The notes under the pieces were generated by a model. The model saw only the letters and a list, made by a program, of their open reading frames with translations, did no database searches and had not been told where the DNA came from. A stretch of 64,000 nt of DNA, from the NCBI GenBank assembly GCA_003550325.1, contig QKWP01000856.1:28887-92886 (forward strand), in the 5' to 3' direction. The stretch is from Gigaspora rosea (Eukaryota; Glomeromycota; Glomeromycetes; Diversisporales; Gigasporaceae). Below are positions 10,136-19,839 of this stretch, in pieces (position 1 is the first letter of the stretch; each line of letters opens with the position of its first letter). The translations under genes and the position numbers were made by a program.

Positions 10136-11310
10136 AACACCCTTAAACAATGCTTTGAAAATCACGAAATGCTAATTTGCCAAATTTGATATATTTTAGC
10201 TAAATTGGATTTATGTTGTATGATTATCTAATAGTACAAACTAATTTAAGCGAAAAATAGCTAAAAAGTAAATTTTATGTTTCACAAACTTGAAAGTATT
10301 TTGTATAGTCTACTACAGTATGTTAATTAGTGATACGGGCTGACCTCGGCCCATCAGCCGGGCGGGCGGGCGGGTCGGCCCTTGACCCACATTCCTGCAG
10401 GTCAGCCCGGCCGGTATATAGTTAAATTTTTTTCGTCTGATAGAATTTCATTGTATAACTTATAATTATTAGTTAAATCACGCGTAGAACATTCTCAAGT
10501 TAGTGCTTGCAGTCGATAACTATCTATCCAACCAAAATCGAATAGTCGACATTTCTATAAATTTCTAGTCAATTAGGAGTTCTGATTGCTCGCTAATTAA
10601 AGCACTGATTATCGATTATAAGTTAGTAAACCACCGTCATACTTTATCACTTTTATTTCCATCTATGAGAAAATAACCCGGTAGATCACCGGCCATAAGA
10701 GGACCCATCGGGCCCTCTTATAACCACTTCCTATTCGCATATAGTAGATCCACTATATATATGCATCACATACACTCTTCCTACTATTTGTAATTTATGT
10801 AACATTATATGTATGTGTGCTTATAATGTGCTGATCATTATACCGACTAACTAAATGCATCTCCGTGTAATTTTTTAGCAATCGGAATATTGCACAAGTA
10901 TCGTGATGTAATTCTGACTATTTTAATATTGAGAAGATCAAATTATAAGACTATTTTGCATTCTTGTTTGACTGTAAGTTTTTTTAACAATATGATCGGC
11001 CCGGTCGACCGGGCCGATTAATTTCAGCAGCCGGATCGGCCCGAGAATTTGGCATCGGCCCGTATCACTAATGTTAATGTTCTTGCTCTTGCAATTTGTA
11101 TTTGTTATTGATATTGCTGTTGCTGTTGTTGTTGTTATGCAACAGTGAAAAAATTAACAAATAAGAACTATAAAAATTAATGAATACTTTGGTAAATATT
11201 AGAAAAAATTTCTTTCTAATACTAAGTTAGATAGATGAATTTATTGCTTTTTTTCTTAGTTAATTTTCTGCCAGAATTTTTGCAGGCTTGATTATCTGAT
11301 AATTAAATTA
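10136..11310. repeat. Dispersed repeat, copy 1 (interrupted)
   Basis: ACACCCTTAAACAA-type start, a GCTAAAAA/TTTCAC stretch, a short-period tract of GTTGTTGCT/AAGTGCAAGAAC type, then CAGAATTTTTGC and TTATCTGATAAT. Related copies lie at about 24165-24590 and 25440-25740. This copy is split by the hAT MITE at 10328-11070. Confidence 0.5.
10328..11070. mobile_element. hAT-type MITE with GC-rich ends, perfect 8-bp target duplication
   Basis: Ends TAGTGATACGGGC and GCCCGTATCACTA; flanks ATGTTAAT at 10320-10327 and 11071-11078 are identical. The terminal 60-80 bp on both sides are strikingly GC-rich for this genome (GGGCGGGCGGGCGGG on the left, GGCCCGGTCGACCGGGCC palindrome on the right), while the middle is AT-rich. 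No coding capacity. The perfect duplication suggests a fairly recent insertion. Confidence 0.85.
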
Positions 11311-12190
11311 CTTTTGCTAAAAGAATAATGGTTTTTCTAATATTGATCTCTTCATGATTACTACCCAATTGAATTGCTTTTTTATTACTTATCATTCTAT
11401 CCAATAGTTTTATCATACACAAAATTTTTTTAGATATATGCAGAAAAAAATATTGCTCATTTACATATGTATCTTTTTTTTTTACAAGATCCTTAAAAAT
11501 GATAATAGGCAATATGTGATATCCAAATTAGTACATGCATTGGATAAAACTACCAGTTTACTAATTTACCATTTGTTAATAAACAATATTTACTTGTTGC
11601 AGTATTATTTATCCCTGTAAAAAATATAAATACAACAATTTAGTAAAAAAATGCTCCTTATTAGAATTACATTTTAAATAAAGATCTCCTCATTTTCAAA
11701 AAAATACCGATGCATTATCTTTTTTTTTTTGAAACGTCCTATTGTTCAACTGCTTCTACAGTTTAATCTGCAATCGATTAATATTTTGATATTTACAGTA
11801 TTTATAAAATTGTTATTATACGAATACATATCAGATATAAATCTTTTTGTTTTGCATTCTTTTTATCTCAATATTTTCTCAAACGTATATAAAAAGAAAA
11901 TATTTCAATTAGCTTTTACGCCCTCAAATAAAAAAAAAAGTAAATATGATTTCTCTATATATAACAATTAATCCATTTAATTATAATAAAATTCATTATA
12001 TGTGTATACTTCTTTTTAATTAAAAAAAAACATACATTAATTCTCACTCTACCAATCTATTATTGATTAACTTTTGGCCTATTGCTCTATCTTCTTTAAA
12101 TTTAACATATCACACAGCTCGCTGCAATTACAATCGCATACCTTGTTATATTAAGCACTATTGGCCTATGGGCACGTGACTATGGCAAGG
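11310..12190. other. Intergenic, AT-rich
   Basis: Long homopolymer A and T runs and no convincing codon structure. Short open frames here are low-complexity and are not supported as genes. Confidence 0.5.
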
Positions 12191-12266
12191 CACTTTATTT
12201 ATAGTCACACCTCTATACAAGCACCACAATAGGGCGCGTGACAAACTTGGTGACTATAGGGAAGTG

Positions 12267-12831
12267 TATTAATTTATTATTTTATTCAACTCTACAATCA
12301 TTACTACAAAATAAATTAGCACAAATAGAAATAAATTCAATGAAGATAACATATTTCATTAGTGGGGAAGAGTAGGTTACAACGACATGACTATCAGGAT
12401 ATACCTATATAATCGTATTATTATACTGATATGCATATTGGGATAATATAGAAACGTTTTAAAATTCTAGAAAGATATAACATACATATAGAGTATTAAT
12501 TAATATACTTTCTATTTGTTAATATAATCATGATACTGAATATTAACAGAACTTAGCATCAAAGCAAGATATCAGCATATATAAAGGTGTGTGCCCAAAT
12601 TTTTATAGCAAATTACCAGATAGGTATTGTTTACTTAATGAATGGATTAACTAGCATCAAAGTAAAGTATTAGGTATAAAATGATATGTATATTTTCATT
12701 ATTATTTGAATATAGTACGAAGATTAATGAATGTTCTATCATTTCTTGAATATAAAACATTATGATACGTAGCGGAAGCTATCTATAAAATGGTCATCAT
12801 AACAATGACAATAAGAAAAATCATATACATA
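12267..12831. other. Intergenic, AT-rich
   Basis: No gene or recognisable repeat; scattered ATATAC words only. Confidence 0.45.
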
Positions 12832-13004
12832 CAGTCAACTCCGGATATAGCGAACCTTTTTATAATAAATTCACTCTGTAACGAACTTTTTTAAACAAAT
12901 TTCTTATAGTGTTAGATATAAAAACATAATAAGTCACTCTATAAGAAAATTCTGTAAACTTTTTACTATAAGAACAGTCAGTTCGTTACAAAGAGTGTTG
13001 ACTA
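12832..13004. mobile_element. pogo/Tigger-like MITE, 173 bp, TA-flanked
   Basis: Left CAGTCAACTCCGGATATAGC and right GTTCGTTACAAAG...GTTGACTA are imperfect inverted repeats (GCGAAC on the left, GTTCGT on the right). TA lies at 12830-12831 and 13005-13006. The ends resemble those of elements at 62988-63169 and 63600-63781. It ends 64 bp from the stop codon of the 13069 gene. Confidence 0.7.
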
Positions 13005-13068
13005 TATTATGTACTATTTTTAATCCTGAATCATCAAGATTACAAGTCATGATTATATACAGTAATTC

Positions 13069-14862
13069 TTACTGTACAGCATTTTTAAAAATTTTTGTTA
13101 AGGTATTTAGCACTTTTGATAATTTAATATTCTGATTTTTGGAGATCTCAAAATGCTTTTCTCGGTACTTTAAAGTTTTTTTCTCCTCCTGCTTTACATC
13201 TTGTAAATACTGGCCGATATTGGGTAAGTCATATAGTTGTTGCACAAGATAAAATATATCTTCAATGGAGGGTGAGCATAATGGTGGATCACCGCTCTCA
13301 ATCTTTTTTTTAATGGCTTTTACCTTTTCATCATACTTTTTTTTTGTCTCTTCGAGTCCTTCAAGGATTTCTTTATTGTAACTTTTAGTTGCATCGAATG
13401 TCCTTTTTTCAAGGCGTATAATATAATCGAGATATTCCGCATATTTATCATTAAAAGTTGTTATTGTATTTTGCATTAGAAATTGTGTAAATTTAATTAC
13501 AATATTATCGATCGTGTTTTTATGTACTTTTAGCTGATCGATCTTTTCTTGGAGCTTATCTATATGATTTTGTTTAACAAATTGATCTAATTTATTTTCA
13601 GAGATTATATTTTCTATATGTTTATCGAATTTTTTTGAATAACTAGATCTGTTCTCATAAAGAATTGCTTTATGCTTTTTCGCATGGCAGCCACAGGATT
13701 TACACTTTCCAAATATCATGACCCCATTGCGCTTCTGCATAAATGCGTTTAACTTTTTCCATTTAATATGGCAGCTTTCCGCTATTTTATCACATTTTTG
13801 ACAATTGCTACTCGTGCATACTACCTTGGGCCGATCCAGCAACTTTATCTCAAGCTTTATATCTGGAATGTACAGTTTGCTCTTAAGCTCTTCTATGCTA
13901 ATGTCGGTTCTTTGTATTTCTTTTTTTAACTTTTCAATATGGGAAATATTTTCTTGGATATTTCGATTTACCTCCACGAGAGGTTTATAAAGAATCGCCA
14001 CTATTTGTCTAGCATTATTAAGAGATATAGTATCAATAAGTTTGTGAGGTGTACAGTTTATTATGTATTGAAGTAGTCTCATGGATTCCTCTGAAGATTT
14101 TTCCCAGCTAACAGCGAATATTTCCTTATCTGTAAATGCCATTCCTTCCTTAACTGCTGCTAGAAATCTAAATGATTCGTTATCAAAACAGTATATTGTA
14201 TCTTTACAAATCCTTATCTCAATATCAGAATTCTTTTGAATTTCGTTAAGCTGTCTCTTTAGTACAGGTAATGTATCTCCTGGGCGAAAGAACGTTCCTC
14301 TTGTATTAGTAAAACAGAACACAATATTATCTTTAGCACTTTTATGAAGGTGTGATAGTAGTTCTTGTATACAATATTTAAATATTATATTCAATCTTGC
14401 GTTATTAGGTTTAAGGAGTATACAAATTCCATTTAGATAATCATATTGGTTAATGCATTTTAAGGTATTTTCAAAATTTTTTTTATCGTATTCAATCCCT
14501 CTGGTGTCTCCTATCCCAGGTGTATCAATCAATCTTATAATTTTATTTTCATCTGCATGGAATACGTATGCTCCACATTCTTGAGTAGACGACTCGCCTA
14601 CATTATCAATTACGTCATTTTTGTCCTCGTCTTCGTTATCATCATCTTCACTGACTATCGTTATCGTTTTCATTTCGTAATCATCGTTTGTTATCGTAAA
14701 TTTACATGAAATTAATACTTCTACCTCACCAGAAATTGCATCACCAAGACTATTAAATTTAAAATAATTTGCAAAGGCGTTTATAAACGTAGATTTTCCT
14801 GCTCCAGTTTCGCCGAGCAATAATATATTTATTTCTTCTCGAGGGACTACAGAACCTGCCAT
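13069..14862 (-). CDS. AIG1/septin-like P-loop GTPase (597 aa)
   Basis: Complete single-exon frame, the longest member here. ATG at 14862 gives MAGSVVPREEINILLL. Motifs: GETGAGKS (17-24), acidic loop SEDDDNEDEDKND (71-83), GESSTQECG (89-97), DTPGIGDTRG (113-122), TNTR (185-188) at the G4 position. Cys/His cluster: C349, C354, C357, C364, H365, C387, C390, C392, H397, spacing compatible with two metal sites, though no metal binding is proven. Heptad-like helices about 300-335 and 425-525, then a family-conserved EDIFYLVQQLYDLPNIGQYL at 534-553 and a basic C-terminus. No signal peptide or membrane segment. Divergent from the 15837 gene, with 974 bp between the starts. Role unknown; GTPase assignment from motifs. 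Confidence 0.94.
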   Translation of the reverse strand: MAGSVVPREEINILLLGETGAGKSTFINAFANYFKFNSLGDAISGEVEVLISCKFTITNDDYEMKTITIVSEDDDNEDEDKNDVIDNVGESSTQECGAYVFHADENKIIRLIDTPGIGDTRGIEYDKKNFENTLKCINQYDYLNGICILLKPNNARLNIIFKYCIQELLSHLHKSAKDNIVFCFTNTRGTFFRPGDTLPVLKRQLNEIQKNSDIEIRICKDTIYCFDNESFRFLAAVKEGMAFTDKEIFAVSWEKSSEESMRLLQYIINCTPHKLIDTISLNNARQIVAILYKPLVEVNRNIQENISHIEKLKKEIQRTDISIEELKSKLYIPDIKLEIKLLDRPKVVCTSSNCQKCDKIAESCHIKWKKLNAFMQKRNGVMIFGKCKSCGCHAKKHKAILYENRSSYSKKFDKHIENIISENKLDQFVKQNHIDKLQEKIDQLKVHKNTIDNIVIKFTQFLMQNTITTFNDKYAEYLDYIIRLEKRTFDATKSYNKEILEGLEETKKKYDEKVKAIKKKIESGDPPLCSPSIEDIFYLVQQLYDLPNIGQYLQDVKQEEKKTLKYREKHFEISKNQNIKLSKVLNTLTKIFKNAVQ

Positions 14863-15244
14863 ACGTGCTATACTAAGGCGTGTAAAATAATGCAGTTTAA
14901 ATTGCCTAAATTATTTTCTTCCTTAACACATTAGCTTTTAATGTTTATAAAATTAAAGTCCTAAATATATGTAAATTATATGGTAATTATGTTTATTTTA
15001 GTCAAAATTCTTTTTAAATCACTTTTATAATCATAAACTTTCTAATAAAAGGTTAACAGCAAATTTGAGGCAATTTTAGCACTTAGGAACATACAAATGT
15101 ATGGACGCACATATATGTATCATAACATTGGTATAAACAAAGTTAAAATATGGTTATAAAAATAAATCTTGTGGTTAAGTCTGTTACGCAGCATTAACCA
15201 AGTAACAATACTATACGACATAAGTTGTAGGAAATCTAACGAAT

Positions 15245-15282
15245 CATGATTATAAATGCACCAATTTGTCGTTCTTAATAAC
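15245..15282 (-). promoter_or_regulatory. Shared upstream block of the 14862-start gene
   Basis: TATAAATGCACCAATTTGTC followed by GTTCTTAATAA, some 385-420 bp before the ATG. It matches the ATGCCAAATTGTCGTTCTTA box of copies 1 and 2. It is the mirror partner of the block at 15429-15462 that faces the other way. Confidence 0.42.
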
Positions 15283-15381
15283 TTTCATACGCTATTTAAA
15301 TTTTGGGTCACATTGCATGCATTATTTATTTCCAAGCAGGAATTATTATACGTCGTACGTAATCAGAATATCAAAATTCTG

Positions 15382-15462
15382 ATTTGGGGAAATAATTTTC
15401 AGTAGCACACAAGTGAATAGTTAACACTAAGAACGAACGAAAAATTGGCATATTCATTATGA
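15382..15462 (+). promoter_or_regulatory. Shared upstream block of the 15837 gene
   Basis: GGGGAAATAATTTTCAGTAG (about 15387-15406) then AAGAACGAACGAAAAATTGG and CATATTCATTATGA (to 15462), 375-450 bp before the start. Same boxes, order and orientation relative to the gene as in the paralogues. With the block at 15245-15282 it makes the divergent intergenic region partly symmetrical. Confidence 0.42.
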
Positions 15463-15836
15463 GTATTCATGCAACCTACATTTGCACGTACGTACACAAT
15501 ACTGCGTAACAGACTTTAGTACAAGATTTATTGTGATGAACTTTGTATAATCATTTATTCCAATAACAATAATGCATACATATGTACGAACAAACGTGTG
15601 CACGTTACATACGTACGTACATCTCCGATATGCTGCTAAAAATTTATTGTTGGCTTTTTATTAAAAAATTAATGATCATAAAAGTGACTTAAAACCAATT
15701 TTTACTATATAGAATAATATCGTATTTACAAAATTATTCATGTTTTTCAAAACTTCAGTTTTTATAAATTAATGTATTAAGAGTTAATTATTTAAATCTT
15801 TTAAATCGCATAATTTCACATATCTTGGCATCATAT

Positions 15837-17567
15837 ATGGATGAAATAAATATACTACTGCTCGGTGAAACTGGTGCAGGAAAATCTACATTCATAAACG
15901 GCTTCGCAAATTACTTTAAATTTAATAGTTTAGATGATGCAATTTCCGGTGAGCTAGATGTATTAATCACATCTAGATTTACAATAACAAATGAGGATTA
16001 CGAAATGAAAACGATAACCGTAATTGGTGAAGAAGATGAATTTGACATGGTGGATGATGTAGGCGAGTCTTCTACTCAAGTATGTGGTATCTACGTATTT
16101 CATGCCGGACATAGAGTTATAAGATTGATTGATACGCCTGGAATAGGAGATACCAGAGGAATTAAATATGATGAAAAAAATTTTGAAAATATTTTAAAAA
16201 ATATAAGTCAACACAAATATCTAAATGGAATCTGTATACTCCTTAAGCCTAACAATGCACGACTGACTATAACATTCAAATTTTGCATTCAGGAGTTACT
16301 ATCACATCTTCATAAAAGTGCTAAAGACAATATTGTCTTCTGCTTTACTAATACCAGAGGGACATTCTTTCGTCCAGGGGATACATTCCCAGTTCTAAAG
16401 AGACAGCTTCAGGAGCTGAAAGAAAGTTTTGATATTGAAATAAAAATTAATAAAAATATAATATATTGTTTTGATAATGAATCATTTAGATTCCTAGCAG
16501 CAAAAAAGGAAGGAATGATGTTTACAGATGATGAAAAGAGAAATTTCGCATCTAGTTGGAAAAAATCTAAGGAAGAATCGGTGAGACTCCTTCAATACAT
16601 TAAAGATCTCGAGCCTCATGAAATATTAGATACTATTTCTCTCAACAATGCTAGACAAACAGTGTTATTACTTCGTGAACCGCTTGCAGATATAGAAAGA
16701 AATATTCAAGAAAATATTGTTGAAACTGAAAAACTAAAAGAAGAAATACAAAGAGCTGATCTCAGCAACGAAGAGCTTATAAAAAGGCTGTATGTTCCAC
16801 ATATAGAGCTTAAGATAATACCATTGGAACGACCCAGAGTTGTATGCAAAAATATCAGTTGTCAAGTATATAATAGTGATACAAGCACCTGCCATGTTAA
16901 ATGGAAAAAGTTAAATATATTTATGCTCGAAAATAAGGGCGCTATGATGTTTGGAAATTGTAAATCTTGTGGATGCACTGCGAAAAAGCATAAAATAAAC
17001 TTTTATGAGAGCGAAACTGAATATAAAAAGAAAATTGACAAAAATATTGAAAATGAAATATCAGAAAGTAAAATAGATCAAATTAAAAAGCAAAATCATA
17101 TAGAAGAACTCCAAGAAAAAATCAACCAGCTCAAAGAACAACAGAATACAATCGGTGAAATTATAACCCAATTTACACAATTTTTAATGCAAAACGCAAT
17201 AGCTGCCTTCAATGATGCATATGTGGAATATCTTGATTACATTATACATCTTGAAAGAGAGAAAGCTAATGCTTCTGAAAATAATGTTCTTAAAGGTCTG
17301 GAAGAAATAAAAAGAAAATATAATGAAAAGGTAAACATTATTAAAAATATGATAGAAAATAATGAATCCTCTTCATGTTCGCTCTCTTCTGAAGACATAC
17401 TAAGACTTGAAAAACAATTATATCTCTTACCGAATATCGGTAGATATTTACGAGATGTAAAAAAAGCAGAGGAAAAAGCATTCAAGTATCGAGAAAGTCA
17501 TCATAAATTCCCTAAAAGCATGAAAAATGTCTTGAAATCAATTTTTGTAATCTCGAATTGTAGTTGA
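15837..17567 (+). CDS. AIG1/septin-like P-loop GTPase (576 aa)
   Basis: Complete frame. The start is taken as ATG 15837 (MDEINILLL); the four codons before it begin with TTG and no upstream in-frame ATG is available, so this paralogue has a shorter N-terminus than the others. Motifs: GETGAGKS (10-17), ESSTQVCG, DTPGIGDTRG (about 99-108), FCFTNTRG, Cys/His cluster (VVCKNISCQV, CHVKW, CKSCGCTAKKH, about 330-383), coiled coil about 405-515, EDILRLEKQLYLLPNIGRYL near the end. AATAAA lies at 17569, immediately after the stop codon and could serve in polyadenylation. Divergent from the 13069 gene. Function beyond GTP binding unknown. Confidence 0.92.
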   Translation: MDEINILLLGETGAGKSTFINGFANYFKFNSLDDAISGELDVLITSRFTITNEDYEMKTITVIGEEDEFDMVDDVGESSTQVCGIYVFHAGHRVIRLIDTPGIGDTRGIKYDEKNFENILKNISQHKYLNGICILLKPNNARLTITFKFCIQELLSHLHKSAKDNIVFCFTNTRGTFFRPGDTFPVLKRQLQELKESFDIEIKINKNIIYCFDNESFRFLAAKKEGMMFTDDEKRNFASSWKKSKEESVRLLQYIKDLEPHEILDTISLNNARQTVLLLREPLADIERNIQENIVETEKLKEEIQRADLSNEELIKRLYVPHIELKIIPLERPRVVCKNISCQVYNSDTSTCHVKWKKLNIFMLENKGAMMFGNCKSCGCTAKKHKINFYESETEYKKKIDKNIENEISESKIDQIKKQNHIEELQEKINQLKEQQNTIGEIITQFTQFLMQNAIAAFNDAYVEYLDYIIHLEREKANASENNVLKGLEEIKRKYNEKVNIIKNMIENNESSSCSLSSEDILRLEKQLYLLPNIGRYLRDVKKAEEKAFKYRESHHKFPKSMKNVLKSIFVISNCS

Positions 17568-17574
17568 ATAAATG

Positions 17575-18280
17575 TATATAATACATTTATTATGCTGAAG
17601 GACTTTATTAATACATTATTATTCATTTGATTATTTTTATTTTCTATTATTATATTATTAAATGCTGTTTATATGGGTTATTTAGATTTTGGTCAATTAG
17701 AAGAATTGATATTAATAATGCTAGACATCGCTTTTAAACGACTGTCGATTAAAAAATTTAATGTACGTACTTAAATTAAAATTTATACGAAGTAAAAATT
17801 TAACTTATGTAAAATTTTAATGCAAGTTTAATAAAGTATTTAAACAAGATGTCATGTCATAATATGGGAATTTGGACAGATTGGGCATTTGACAAGGGTG
17901 AGTAGCACGGCTAAAAAATTTGGCATCCCATACTATAGATTGGATTAGAATTGTATTTTTTGGATGTTTTTCAAAATTTCTTCTCAAGCTCATTTTCTAT
18001 TAGGAACTTTTCGGACTCTTCTATTCAATTATTATGTAAATCGGCACCCCTATGTCACTCAACCGATTTGTACTACTTTTTTGGATAAGTTTTTTTTTAT
18101 ATATATATAAATTTATAAAAAATATAAAATTATTATAAACTTTGAAGCTTTGATGTTTCTTTCCCTATATATTAACAAAGCATGCTATATATTTATTAAA
18201 GCAAATTTACATTTGTAAAATATACATATTATGCATCTATTGCTACGTATTATTTTTTGTTGAACAATAATAATACCCGT
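17575..18280. other. Intergenic, AT-rich
   Basis: No gene seen. It contains the 3' flank of the GTPase gene and may hold the undetected left end of the hAT element whose transposase remnant follows. Confidence 0.45.
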
Positions 18281-18700
18281 TTAATAATATTCTACACAGT
18301 CGAGGATGCCTAATTCGTACCATGTTTTTAGGCAAAGACTTGCAGTTACACTTTCTTCAGATTGTCGATTACAGATTGGATTAATTGTATTTTTGGTTTT
18401 AGAAAACATTTCTTCACTAGATACAGAAGTAGCCCGCACGATCAAATAATTACGTGCTATTTGTGCAAGTCCAGAATAGCGTACAAGACCAGTATCTATT
18501 GAATAAGGTTTCTTGCAATGTCGTTTATCACCAATTTTAACAAGATCATCCCAGAAAGGATCTTTTTTTAATCATTTTGAGGATGGCTTGTTATTTCTGA
18601 AAGTGTTTCGTATTCAAGTGTATTTTGAGAGCTCAAAGAGGTATGTTTAATTTGGTTAATAAATTGGTCAAGTGCGTTTTTTCATCCATTTTACGAAGTT
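18281..18700 (-). pseudogene. hAT transposase, C-terminal dimerisation domain remnant
   Basis: The minus strand from 18562 to the stop at 18281 reads 94 codons containing DPFWDDLVKIG, then AQIARNYLIV, RATSVSSEEMFSKTKN, NRQSEESVTASLCLKTW and ending ELGILDCVEYY. This is the pattern of the hAT family dimerisation region (hydrophobic helix, SxxSERxFS-like motif, NRLSxEN-like motif, LLxLKxW-like end). Upstream (18563-18690) the coding similarity continues in another frame (LEYETLSEITSHPQND) after a frameshift at an A run, and then decays. The DDE part is gone. This is a dead copy; the terminal sequence at 18932-19097 is probably its 5' end. Confidence 0.8.
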
Positions 18701-18931
18701 TAAGTAAATAAGTAAATATGTGCAAACGAAAAAAATCGCTCATTTATATATTAAAAAAAGCAACTTTCATTATATATTATTGTGGTAATTAATTAAAAAA
18801 AATCAATATCATCATAATATCGCAATTAACTTTTAATTAAAAGTCTATCTTCATCATATTAGCATAACGCCATAATAACAGCCAATCGAAAAAAAAGATA
18901 TTTTTTGTCAATGCACGATAGTTATTAAAAG

Positions 18932-19097
18932 TCTAAAGTCAATTACTAATCAAGCATTTTGCTCATCTAACTGATTCCAAATTCAATTTGAGCAGGAGGA
19001 GTTTAAATATTATAGTAAAAATCATGTGACTACAAAAACTCGAGTTTAACTAGTTTGGGTTTCAAACAGAGTTTGGATGAACAGGATAGCATCCCTA
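18932..19097 (-). repeat. hAT terminal segment, copy 1
   Basis: Ends at GCATCCCTA, whose reverse complement TAGGGATGC is a typical hAT-style terminus. Near-identical, except for a short indel, to 46484-46659. Position and orientation fit the 5' end of the transposase remnant at 18281-18700. No target duplication identified. Confidence 0.6.
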
Positions 19098-19127
19098 AAT
19101 TTTAATAAGTTTTATAAATTAGTTTTT

Positions 19128-19265
19128 AATGTATACCAGTACGATCACGTTTCTTGTGTAACATGAAATGTGTATAGGGATGGTTTCCTTCAACTTTTTT
19201 GATGTCGCTTATCCTGATTTTTGCAAAAACCTTTTTTAGTAGGAGTAATGATTTTCATTTATTCG
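19128..19265 (+). repeat. TACCAGTACGATCAC repeat, isolated copy
   Basis: Contains TACCAGTACGATCACGTTTC, ATAGGGATGGTTTCC and ACTTTTTTGATG. Direct relatives are arrayed at 31950-32560 and an inverted one lies at 30545-30600. Confidence 0.55.
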
Positions 19266-19652
19266 TTTTTACATACTAAATATGTAATATATATGTAAAT
19301 CACTGTTATGATGTAAGGCTGGCGTCACTGATTATAATCTCTCATTACGATGTTAACGATGTTAATTTAAATTTTTACATACCACATATATATAATATAA
19401 TTTCATATGCAAATCACTCATTATGATGCAAACTGGCATCACTGATTATTAAAACTATTCAATTTTGACTGCTCCACCTTACCTAATTTGTTTATGCAGT
19501 GCAACCTTTTTTTACTATTTATGTTTTGTGGTGTATTCATTTTTTACTGTTTAGCGTATTTTGTGTCGCTTTTGTGCATATGATCGGCAGCCAAAATTTC
19601 CTCTTAATCTATAAAAGGAAATTTTTCCACCCACCATTTTTATTATATTATT

Positions 19653-19690
19653 ACTAGTGCAATGGGTGGCGCTTACGCGCCACCCATCTT
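19653..19690 (-). mobile_element. Helitron-like 3' terminus (minus strand)
   Basis: Read on the minus strand, a perfect 9-bp hairpin (GGGTGGCGC, loop GTAA, GCGCCACCC) is followed by ATTGCA and then CTAGT. A GC-rich hairpin a few bases before CTRRT is the hallmark of Helitron 3' ends. The outer neighbouring base is A and not the usual T, so this is a candidate. The element would extend rightward, but no Rep/helicase coding is visible. Confidence 0.5.
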
Positions 19691-19839
19691 ATTTGTTTTT
19701 TTATTTTTTTATTGTATTAAAAATTTTTTTACAGAATGTATCCATTGCAGAATACAAATATTTGTATAAATTACATTGAAATTATATGTCACTTTGGCTA
19801 TACTAACATCTGAATAACAATATATTAAATCTTTCTATA

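Larger units (their letters stand above)
8648..12266. mobile_element. Possible pogo/Tc1-like element carrying later insertions
   Basis: Left CTCCCTATAGTCAC (from about 8652) and right GTGACTATAGGGAAG (about 12250-12264) are inverted, and the right end is followed by TA. The word TATAGTCACACCTCTAT also recurs near both ends (split by the hAT MITE on the left, and near 12200). No transposase is visible; most of the interior is other repeats. The left flank lacks an obvious TA, so the exact boundary is uncertain. Confidence 0.35.

Noticed and set aside
11303-11971. Three small open frames on both strands
   Set aside because: AT-rich, dominated by Ile, Leu, Lys, Asn and Phe codons arising from composition; no start context or homology.
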